A DNA stretch of 23,423 bases from a virus. How positions within the stretch are numbered: position 1 is the first letter of the stretch; each line of letters opens with the position of its first letter. Location of the stretch: positions 1-23,423 of the IMG/VR virus record IMGVR_UViG_3300035698_002928; one strand, 5' to 3'. A program made the translations under genes and the position numbers. This document shows, piece after piece, positions 15,709 through 21,657 of the stretch. Under the pieces are notes generated by a model that made no database searches, was not told the DNA's origin, and was given only the letters and a program-made list of their open reading frames with translations.

Positions 15709-16550
15709 CAGTTATTATTTCAACAAGAGGTAGATATCACACGACACTACCTCTTTGTTTAATGTCCATATTAAATCAATCATATTCACCAATTGAAGTT
15801 ATATTAGTAGATGATAATGATGTTAAAGAATTTTATAATATTCCAATTAATAAAGAAATTTTAAAATTATTTAAATTAAAAAATATTGATTTTTCATATT
15901 TTCATGGAGAATCAAAAGGTCAAGTTTATGCACAAAAAATAGGAATAGATAATTCAAAAACAGATTGGATATTTAGAACAGATGATGATAATATATTAGA
16001 AAGTAATGTATTGGAAATATTATCAGGGAACATAAATGAAAAAGTTGGTGCATTATCTGGAATCATAATTTCTAACATTTATAATAAATTGAGAAAAATA
16101 GAAATACATGGTGATATTTATAATAAAATAGAAGATATTTATTCATCATTTAATATACAAATGTGTGGAAATCAAGATAATAAAATTAAAAAAGTAGAAC
16201 ATTTGTATTCTAATTATCTTTTTAAAAAAGATATAATTAAAAGTGATATTACGTTAGATTTTTCACCAGCAGGTCATAGAGAAGATACTGTTTTTACTCA
16301 TGAAATATATAGAAAAGGTTATGATTTAGTAGTAAATCCAAAATGTATTATTTATCATTTGAATGAACAAAAAGGTGGAAATAGAACTCATCAAAATGAA
16401 CAAACAAATATAAATGAAAAGAAATTTATTCAAAAGATGAAAGATTGGGGAGTTATACCAAATAAATTAAAAATAGAAAAAGATGAAGATATGATATTTA
16501 CAATGCGTGGAAATACAAAATATTGGATTTTATCTAAAAATAAAAATTAA
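15699..16550 (+). CDS. GT2 family glycosyltransferase
   Basis: A 283-residue GT-A enzyme. It has the full GT2 pattern: N-terminal VIISTRGR (5-12), an EVILVDDND loop (about 33-41), a Gly-Gln-containing segment before the DxD, FRTDDDN (D95-D97) binding metal and nucleotide, and HRED (193-196) as the catalytic acidic motif. It ends with a basic Asn/Lys-rich tail. It probably transfers a hexose in the cytoplasm, acting with its cassette neighbours on one glycan (inference). It overlaps the preceding gene by 10 bases and is followed after 1 base by the methyltransferase gene, so coordinated expression is likely. Confidence 0.85.
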   Translation: MDITVIISTRGRYHTTLPLCLMSILNQSYSPIEVILVDDNDVKEFYNIPINKEILKLFKLKNIDFSYFHGESKGQVYAQKIGIDNSKTDWIFRTDDDNILESNVLEILSGNINEKVGALSGIIISNIYNKLRKIEIHGDIYNKIEDIYSSFNIQMCGNQDNKIKKVEHLYSNYLFKKDIIKSDITLDFSPAGHREDTVFTHEIYRKGYDLVVNPKCIIYHLNEQKGGNRTHQNEQTNINEKKFIQKMKDWGVIPNKLKIEKDEDMIFTMRGNTKYWILSKNKN

Positions 16551-16551
16551 T

Positions 16552-17025
16552 ATGAAAAATAGATTTGAATTTTTTACACCATTAATGTGGGAACATGAAT
16601 ATAAACTAATTGAAAAATATTTAGAATCAGATGATATTTTATTAGAATGGGGAACAGGTAATGGTACTATTTATTTTTCAGGATTAGTAAAAGAAGTTAT
16701 ATCAATAGAACATGATATAGATTGGGTGAACTCTATTCAAAAAACTATTGATGCTTATGAAATTGATAATATAATTCTTCATCATGTATCACAACACACA
16801 CCAGATCCAATTCCTTGTAGATATGAACAGTTTAAAGATTATATTGAATATGCAAAAATTAAAAAATTTAAATTTGATAAAGTTTTAGTTGATGGAAGAG
16901 CAAGAAAATATTGTGCTAAATCAATTTATGATATAATTGATGATGATGTTATTATTTTTGTTCATGATTTTAACCATAATGATTATAATATGGTGTTAAA
17001 TATTATGATATTGTTGAACAACTAA
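16552..17025 (+). CDS. SAM-dependent methyltransferase-like protein, frame broken near the C-terminus
   Basis: The start is placed at 16552 (1 base after the GT2 stop); an upstream in-frame ATG at 16507 lies inside the GT2 gene and adds 15 unlikely residues. The zero-frame product is 157 residues. It shows a class I Rossmann core: LLEWGTGNGT (30-39, motif I), EVISIEHD (48-55, acidic residue for SAM ribose) and FDKVLVDGRAR (108-118). It ends IFVHDFNHNDYNMVLN then IMILLNN. The expected family C-terminus (YYDIVEQLTEGQGIAALKKK) is encoded in the -1 frame from 17001. It may methylate a sugar or a sugar-bearing substrate in the cassette (inference). Confidence 0.7.
   Translation: MKNRFEFFTPLMWEHEYKLIEKYLESDDILLEWGTGNGTIYFSGLVKEVISIEHDIDWVNSIQKTIDAYEIDNIILHHVSQHTPDPIPCRYEQFKDYIEYAKIKKFKFDKVLVDGRARKYCAKSIYDIIDDDVIIFVHDFNHNDYNMVLNIMILLNN
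16995..17001 (+). other. Possible -1 slippery heptamer in the methyltransferase gene
   Basis: G-TTA-AAT lies in the correct phase for a -1 slip (codons TTA at 16996 and AAT at 16999). It differs only in the last base from GUUAAAC, the shift site of equine arteritis virus. Slipping here joins VLN directly to YYDIVEQ. No strong downstream stem or pseudoknot is obvious. Confidence 0.35.
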
Positions 17026-17093
17026 CTGAAGGACAAGGAATCGCAGCTTTAAAGAAAAAGAAAAAAGTTATAGAAGATAATAATTATTATTAG
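17001..17093 (+). other. -1 frame C-terminal extension of the methyltransferase
   Basis: From 17001 the -1 frame reads YYDIVEQLTEGQGIAALKKK and then a short basic/acidic tail to TAG at 17091-17093. It has no start codon of its own and completes the fold of the upstream methyltransferase, giving 180 residues in total. It is either reached by frameshifting or left by a 1-base deletion upstream. Confidence 0.65.
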
Positions 17094-17102
17094 GATTCAT
17101 AT

Positions 17103-17140
17103 ATTATAATTTTAATATATAAAATAAAATTATAATTTTT
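17103..17140 (+). terminator. Hairpin with T-tract after the methyltransferase cassette
   Basis: A perfect 12-base inverted repeat, ATTATAATTTTA (17103-17114) and TAAAATTATAAT (17125-17136), has a 10-base loop and is followed by TTTT. It lies 9 bases after the methyltransferase extension stop. The stem is all A-T, so termination strength is uncertain. The late-promoter word overlaps its 5' arm and loop. Confidence 0.45.
17111..17124 (+). promoter_or_regulatory. Candidate late promoter before a startless remnant
   Basis: TTTAATATATAAAA is identical over 14 bases to the element at 2516-2529. Its core (17116-17122) ends 19 nt before ATA at 17142, exactly where a start codon would be expected. 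Confidence 0.45.
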
Positions 17141-17141
17141 T

Positions 17142-17291
17142 ATAAAATCTAGAACCTTTGCGTATAATTCTACAGGATCAACTTTTTCAAATTTTAAACT
17201 CACTGGAAATATATCTTATACAAGACAAGGTGATGGTGCTTCATCAGAATATGAAATTATTACTGATACACCATTATTGATAAATATTTAA
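17142..17291 (+). pseudogene. Startless fibre/structural gene remnant
   Basis: The frame is open for 49 codons from ATA at 17142 to TAA at 17289, with no ATG, GTG or TTG near its beginning; an in-frame TAA lies at 17133. It reads IKSRTFAYNSTGSTFSNF and continues with Gly/Ser/Thr-rich residues to TDTPLLINI, similar in feel to the N-termini of beta-rich virion proteins of AT-rich phages. The upstream promoter word is intact and correctly spaced. The likely history is loss of ATG (ATG to ATA) and truncation of a former structural gene. Initiation at ATA is a less likely alternative. Confidence 0.4.
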
Positions 17292-17307
17292 TTTCTATAC
17301 TACATAA

Positions 17308-17321
17308 TTTTATATATATAA
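17308..17321 (+). promoter_or_regulatory. Candidate promoter for gp15-like gene
   Basis: TTTTATATATATAA lies in the gap before the ATG at 17335, 13 nt after the TATATAA register. This is a looser match and shorter spacing than the other late elements. Confidence 0.35.
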
Positions 17322-17334
17322 AGAAAAGTATAAA

Positions 17335-18201
17335 ATGCCAGATAGTATAAGTTCCATAGATCAAACTTTTAATTATAATAACATTTTTTTTAGAATGTTA
17401 CATATATCATTAGCTAAAACATTAAATAGAACAATAAGATGGATTAATTATTTTAGTGATGAAAAAAGGTGTGTTACAGTACCCATATATTTATCATTTG
17501 CTGGGTCAGAAAGATTTTTATTGGATTCGTATCTTGATGATGTAACAGATCAAAGAGTTGAATTAAATACTGATCAAATTCCAAGAGGAATAATAACACC
17601 TACAAGTTTTAGTTCAATTAGTGATGAATTTGCAAATCCAAATATCTATATTCCTAAAAACACTAAAATACATGGGGAATATACAAAAATAATTTCTAAA
17701 GTTTTTGCAATCCCAATTAATGTTTCTTATGATGTAGAAATTAGAGTCGATAGTGAAATAGATATTTATAAAGCATCTGAAAAAATAATGGATTTATTTT
17801 TTAATTATAGATTTTTTAATATGGATTATTTTGGTATAAAAATAGATAATATTTTAGAACTACCAGATGATAGAACTATTAAATTACCAAGAGATGGTGA
17901 TATGGATTTGGGTAGTGATAATGTAAAAAGTATAAATTTTACACTTAATGTTAGAAGTAATTATCCATCATGGCAAGTTGATACAGATAAAGTAGAATGT
18001 GAAAATTCAGAGTATGAAAATATTAAAAGAGTATATTGGAAAAATTATATTTTAGATATAGATAAACTTGATGAAGATTTACCAACCGATCCAAATTTGA
18101 AACCAGTTGAAAATTTTGATGTAGAAGGTGATTTTGCTAAAGATAATCCAGATTATGAAAAATTCGATACTGATCCAACTACAGGTATTACTTGGGGATA
18201 A
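17335..18201 (+). CDS. 15: Tail completion / sheath stabilisation protein, T4 gp15-like
   Basis: 288 residues, close to T4 gp15 (272), the protein that caps the contractile tail and joins it to the head. The family order is visible: an N-terminal helix with FFRMLHISLAKTLN (18-31), then CVTVPIYLSFAGSERFLL aligned with the IRVPITYASKEHFM region of T4, IPRGIITPTSFSSIS in place of the LPRI-L segment, PINVSYDVEIRVDSEID followed by a helix (SEKIMDLFFNYRF), and INFTLNVRSNYPSW near residue 205. The last 50 residues are an acidic, Pro-rich extension absent from T4. The alignment is from memory and divergent, so this is a moderate-confidence call. Confidence 0.6.
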   Translation: MPDSISSIDQTFNYNNIFFRMLHISLAKTLNRTIRWINYFSDEKRCVTVPIYLSFAGSERFLLDSYLDDVTDQRVELNTDQIPRGIITPTSFSSISDEFANPNIYIPKNTKIHGEYTKIISKVFAIPINVSYDVEIRVDSEIDIYKASEKIMDLFFNYRFFNMDYFGIKIDNILELPDDRTIKLPRDGDMDLGSDNVKSINFTLNVRSNYPSWQVDTDKVECENSEYENIKRVYWKNYILDIDKLDEDLPTDPNLKPVENFDVEGDFAKDNPDYEKFDTDPTTGITWG

Positions 18202-18209
18202 AATAGAAA

Positions 18210-18266
18210 AAAACGAATAAAAAATTATTATATATAGTTAAGAATTGTAATAATTTTTTTCGTTTT
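18210..18266 (+). terminator. Long imperfect hairpin after gp15-like gene
   Basis: The 5' arm (18210-18230) and 3' arm (18248-18266) pair over about 19 bases, including AAAACG/CGTTTT and TTATTA/TAATAA, with a 2-base bulge in the A-tract. The 17-base loop begins TATATAG, a late-promoter-like word. It lies 8 bases after the stop. The rest of the gap to 18301 is A/T-rich leader. Confidence 0.5.
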
Positions 18267-18300
18267 ATGCAAGATTGCAATTAAAAAATAATAAACAAAT

Positions 18301-19587
18301 ATGAAAAATTTGAAATTAAAAATTTTCGATTTTAAACAAAAACTAAGTTTTGATCAAAATGATATCTCTGTTGTAGTTGAAAGAGTATTAAGTGAATATG
18401 ATAATTATTCAGAAAAAGAAATTAAGAATATTTTAAATGAAAGATTATTTAAATATACTTATGATACTGAAGTAAAGAATCTTCTTGAAACAGTTGAAAA
18501 TGAAATTGAATCAAATACTTTAGTATATGATTTGAAAGATTTATATAAATTGGTTGAAAGACAAAATCAAGGTATGATTTATAGAACACCTTTAAATACT
18601 ATTCTTGAAATTATTAATAAAGCTGATGATGATTCAAGATTAGAATCTATTCTAAATGAATTAAAATTATATGAATGGGTGCCACAAATTAAGAAATTTA
18701 TTTATGGTTTAACACAAAGTCCAATTGAAAGACAAAATATGACTAATTCTGGTGAAGGAAATTCAGTTTATACTTTGGTAGAAAAAACTAATGATGGTTA
18801 TTTGGCATTTGTTGCTGATAGATGGTTTTCATTAAATGATGAAAATGTAGAACAAACTTTATTAGAAGATCATGTTGAAGATATTGACAGAGTTAGAGAA
18901 TTAAGAATTCTTGAACAAGTTATGAATTTAGCAACAATTGAAAACAATATTCTTTATTTAAAAGTAGATGAAGATTTAACTATTGGATTATCTACAAAAG
19001 ATAAGTCATTATATATTAATGAAGAAAAATTGGATGCTGAAACTACACTAGAAAATGTATTTAATTCACCAATTGTACCTTATCTTAAAAAAGATTATTT
19101 TGTATTATTAAATACACTTAAAGAAAATCTTAATAATATGGTTGAACTTGATGTAGCAATTAAAGTAGATAATATTTTAAATCCACATTATGAAGCTTAT
19201 GCTTTCAATTATAAAGACAAAATGTATCTATACAGTAAAGATATGAGAACTGGTTCTTCATTCTATCAATATGAATCTGTTAATGAACTTATTCGTGATA
19301 TTAAGAAAGAATTAGATTATGACTTAACTCCATTTTTTGAAAATAAACTTTCAAAAGAAATGAAGAAGATTAGAACATTAGAAGATAAAGAAAAAGTATT
19401 AGAAGCAAAAATTAAAGACGTACAAGATTCAATAGATGAGTTACAAAATGTACCTGAATTATTAGAAAGTAGTGCAGATTTAAAATTAACCTTTGATAAT
19501 TTATTACTTTATAAACATCAGTTAAATGGTAAGTTAAATGAATTAAAAAATTATAGAACACAGTATAGAAAAATTTCTCTTAAATAA
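18301..19587 (+). CDS. Hypothetical protein with C-terminal coiled coil
   Basis: A 428-residue acidic, soluble protein I cannot assign. Residues 1-110 are helical. Residues 115-300 look globular, with GNSVYTLVEKTNDGYLAFVA and a short FVADRWFSL segment. Residues 360-428 are a charged heptad-like coiled coil (LEDKEKVLEAKIKDVQDSID). It is transcribed alone: hairpins lie on both sides and a terminator follows 19 bases after the stop. It sits between the tail-completion and late-sigma genes, so a virion or assembly role is possible, but the sequence gives no motif. The A-rich leader before the ATG has no Shine-Dalgarno. Confidence 0.65.
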   Translation: MKNLKLKIFDFKQKLSFDQNDISVVVERVLSEYDNYSEKEIKNILNERLFKYTYDTEVKNLLETVENEIESNTLVYDLKDLYKLVERQNQGMIYRTPLNTILEIINKADDDSRLESILNELKLYEWVPQIKKFIYGLTQSPIERQNMTNSGEGNSVYTLVEKTNDGYLAFVADRWFSLNDENVEQTLLEDHVEDIDRVRELRILEQVMNLATIENNILYLKVDEDLTIGLSTKDKSLYINEEKLDAETTLENVFNSPIVPYLKKDYFVLLNTLKENLNNMVELDVAIKVDNILNPHYEAYAFNYKDKMYLYSKDMRTGSSFYQYESVNELIRDIKKELDYDLTPFFENKLSKEMKKIRTLEDKEKVLEAKIKDVQDSIDELQNVPELLESSADLKLTFDNLLLYKHQLNGKLNELKNYRTQYRKISLK

Positions 19588-19606
19588 TTTTAATTTTCAT
19601 TATTTT

Positions 19607-19644
19607 AAAAAATCATCACATTAATTTGTGGTGATTTTTTTTTT
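19607..19644 (+). terminator. Rho-independent terminator
   Basis: The stem AAAAAATCATCACA (19607-19620) pairs with TGTGGTGATTTTTT (19627-19640) with one G-U pair and a 6-base loop TTAATT, followed by more T residues. It is the clearest terminator in the window and closes the single-gene unit 18301-19587. Confidence 0.85.
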
Positions 19645-19662
19645 AAAACTTTTAAATTTAAT

Positions 19663-19674
19663 TTTTATATATAA
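19663..19674 (+). promoter_or_regulatory. Possible promoter upstream of late sigma gene
   Basis: TTTTATATATAA resembles the late element but lies 98 nt before the ATG at 19773, far from the usual spacing. It would give the sigma-factor transcript a long leader. Confidence 0.25.
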
Positions 19675-19725
19675 GATATAATTAATTGAACTACATCTAA
19701 TTACTTTTTAGCATAATTTTCCTAA

Positions 19726-19733
19726 TATAAATA
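19726..19733 (+). promoter_or_regulatory. TATAAATA element upstream of late sigma gene
   Basis: An exact TATAAATA word, the T4 late consensus, lies 39 nt before the ATG at 19773 in the leader of the gp55-like gene. If real, the sigma factor would reinforce its own expression. Such words are common in AT-rich DNA. Confidence 0.25.
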
Positions 19734-19772
19734 TAAAAATAAAAAACGAAAAAAAAAATTTTTAATTGCATT

Positions 19773-20147
19773 ATGGCTAGATATTTAGAAGATAATGAAC
19801 TTTATTATGAAATAGTTTTATCAAAAGGAAAAGGTAAATTGACTCCGAATGCGGAGAGAATGCTAATTTTAATTGGTAATAGAATTATAAGAAAAAAAGA
19901 AAAATATTATAGAAATCCAGATGATAAAAATGATTGTCTTCATCAGGGGTTTTTAATGATGTTCCAAAATTGGAGAAATTTTAATGAAAAAAGGTATAAA
20001 AGTGCATTGCCATATTTCACAGAAATTTTCAAAAGAGCAATGGCGGGTGGATTAAAAGAAATTTATAATATAAAAAATAATAGGGACAAAGTTATTATGA
20101 TTAGTCTTGATTCTAGTAATAATGGACAAGGATTGCACAATATTTAA
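19773..20147 (+). CDS. 55: Late-transcription sigma factor, T4 gp55-like
   Basis: A 124-residue protein probably acting as the sigma subunit that directs host RNA polymerase to late promoters. Its sequence follows the gp55 family pattern: LTPNAERMLILIGNRIIRK (about 24-42), then DCLHQGFLMMFQNWRNFNE (54-72), KRYKSALPYFTEIFKRA (73-89) and LKEIYN. T4 gp55 has the matching [41 protein letters not shown]. It is shorter than T4 gp55 (185), ending NNGQGLHNI; the T4 C-terminal clamp-binding tail is not evident here. It is followed 1 base later by a small gene. The presence of a repeated TATA-type late element in the window fits the role. Confidence 0.75.
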   Translation: MARYLEDNELYYEIVLSKGKGKLTPNAERMLILIGNRIIRKKEKYYRNPDDKNDCLHQGFLMMFQNWRNFNEKRYKSALPYFTEIFKRAMAGGLKEIYNIKNNRDKVIMISLDSSNNGQGLHNI

Positions 20148-20148
20148 G

Positions 20149-20364
20149 ATGGAAGATAAAGAAAAAATATTGAGATTGAATTTACAAGAAGCAGAAAAAG
20201 AATATAATTCTGATATTGGCGAACATTATTTAGCAAGTGTGATTTTTAGTATTAAAGAACAAAGACTTATTAAAGTACAAAAGTGTTTGTTTGAACTTGA
20301 AAAATATTTATGGGATCAGCACCAAATTATCAGAAAAAAAACACTATTCCCCAAAATAAAATAA
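20149..20364 (+). CDS. Small helical hypothetical protein
   Basis: 71 residues from the ATG at 20149, immediately after the sigma-factor stop; an earlier in-frame ATG at 20107 lies within the sigma gene and encodes sequence unlike the rest. The product is almost entirely charged helix (EKILRLNLQEAEKEYNSD, then a Lys-rich end), with no motif recognised. It lies between the late sigma and gp4-like genes, spaced by 1 and 4 bases, so it is in one transcript with both. A small assembly or regulatory factor is possible. Confidence 0.6.
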   Translation: MEDKEKILRLNLQEAEKEYNSDIGEHYLASVIFSIKEQRLIKVQKCLFELEKYLWDQHQIIRKKTLFPKIK

Positions 20365-20368
20365 ATTT

Positions 20369-20875
20369 ATGAGTAAAAATATAGCACAGAAAGATGGGAA
20401 ATGGTATAAAGGAAAATATAAACCATTAAATATTGATAAATATGTAGGTGATATTGATGATATAGTATATCGTTCCAAATGGGAATACAATTTTTGTTAT
20501 TATTGTGATACTGAAGAACGTATCAAAAAATGGGAAAGTGAACCACCACGACATAAAATTCAATATGATGTTATGGAATATGGTAAATATAAACAAAAAA
20601 CTTATAATCCAGATTTTTGGATTCAAGTTGAAAAATTGGATGGTGAAATTGATGAACTTATAATAGAAGTTAAACCATATAAACAAACAATAGAGCCAGT
20701 TGAACCAAAAACAACTACTGTTAAAACTATAAGAAATTATGAATATGCTTTAAGACAGTATATTAAAAATATAAATAAATGGAATGCTGCTACTGAATAT
20801 TGTAAAAGAAGAGGTATACCTTTTTATGTTCTTACTGAAAAATATTTTGAAAGCAAACAAATAAAATTATTTTAA
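20369..20875 (+). CDS. 4: Head completion protein / endonuclease, T4 gp4-like
   Basis: 168 residues (T4 gp4 is 150). The family signature is strong: IDKYVGDIDDIVYRSKWE (22-39) aligns with ISKYRGDPKKITYRSNWE of T4, and WESE with WGSE. The endonuclease core is YNPDFWI (D82) and IIEVKP (E100, K102), a PD-(D/E)xK-type site, then PVEPK and KWNAATEYCKRRGIPFYVLTE near the end, as in T4. In T4 the protein is needed to finish heads so that tails can attach. It overlaps the next gene by one base (TAATG). Confidence 0.88.
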   Translation: MSKNIAQKDGKWYKGKYKPLNIDKYVGDIDDIVYRSKWEYNFCYYCDTEERIKKWESEPPRHKIQYDVMEYGKYKQKTYNPDFWIQVEKLDGEIDELIIEVKPYKQTIEPVEPKTTTVKTIRNYEYALRQYIKNINKWNAATEYCKRRGIPFYVLTEKYFESKQIKLF

Positions 20876-21612
20876 TGGGACAATTTAAAGATTATTGTAG
20901 AAAATTATTTGGTGAGTATAATAATAATATGGAATTAATAACGAAAGAATCTACAGAAAGAATTTTTCATTTAATAAAAAATCCTAATCATGAAGTATTT
21001 TTTGCTAAAAAATTATCAATCGGTAAATTTTATTTTATAAGATATGATTATAATGGTAATAAAATGTGGTGTCCAATTTTTATTATTGATGATAGATATA
21101 AACCAGATATTCAAAAAAGAATAATTTATGCTATAAATATTGATTATTTACCTTATGCATATAGAATTGTATTCTTTGATATATTATTTGAAAATTTTAG
21201 AAAAACTATAGATTATAATGTAAATAAATCAGATAATGAAGTTGAAAGATCATTAAAGATAAATTTTGAACTTATTTATAATTTATTAAGAAAGAATGGT
21301 GGTAATGAATATGCTATAACAGCTTATGATTATTCAAAAATAGATGGATTAAAAAAAGGTACACCAAAAATGTTTTTCGTATCTACCACATTTGTTTCAA
21401 GATTTGTTTTTATAAACACGAAAAAAGTTAATATGAAGAGCATGAAGGATTTATCCATAATAATGGATGATTATGATATTAAAAATAAATTAAATAATTT
21501 AATTAGTGAGTTTAATTCAATTAAAGAAGATTTGGATATTAATGATCAAAAACAATATTATAAAAAATTAAAAAAATTAGAAGATAAATATAAATTATTT
21601 AAAAATAAATAA
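20875..21612 (+). CDS. Hypothetical protein upstream of portal
   Basis: A 245-residue protein overlapping the gp4-like gene by one base. The central part contains GKFYFIRYDYNGNKMWCP (50-67), an IFIIDDRYKP segment, and INIDYLPYAYRIVFFDILF (about 88-106), which recalls a compact beta-plus-helix fold found next to head/portal genes in T4-like phages of AT-rich genomes. I cannot name the family with confidence. The C-terminal 40 residues are a Lys/Asp-rich helix. It lies between gp4 and the portal, suggesting a role in head or DNA-packaging assembly (inference). Confidence 0.6.
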   Translation: MGQFKDYCRKLFGEYNNNMELITKESTERIFHLIKNPNHEVFFAKKLSIGKFYFIRYDYNGNKMWCPIFIIDDRYKPDIQKRIIYAINIDYLPYAYRIVFFDILFENFRKTIDYNVNKSDNEVERSLKINFELIYNLLRKNGGNEYAITAYDYSKIDGLKKGTPKMFFVSTTFVSRFVFINTKKVNMKSMKDLSIIMDDYDIKNKLNNLISEFNSIKEDLDINDQKQYYKKLKKLEDKYKLFKNK

Positions 21613-21625
21613 TGGGACATATTTT

Positions 21626-21640
21626 TTTAATATATAATAA
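21626..21640 (+). promoter_or_regulatory. Candidate late promoter for portal gene
   Basis: TTTAATATATAATAA has its core TATATAA (21631-21637) ending 20 nt before the GTG at 21658. Flanking TTTTTTA (21623-21629) and TAAAAAA (21638-21644) form an inverted repeat with the core in the loop. The leader has no Shine-Dalgarno. Confidence 0.55.
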
Positions 21641-21657
21641 AAAAGAATCATAAATAA

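Noticed and set aside
16507-16551. Upstream ATG as start of the methyltransferase
   Set aside because: It lies within the GT2 gene and would add residues unlike the family; ATG at 16552 directly follows the GT2 stop.
18261-18281. Short inverted repeat TGCAA/TTGCA as an operator
   Set aside because: Only 5 bases per arm with a 2-base spacer; not distinguishable from chance.
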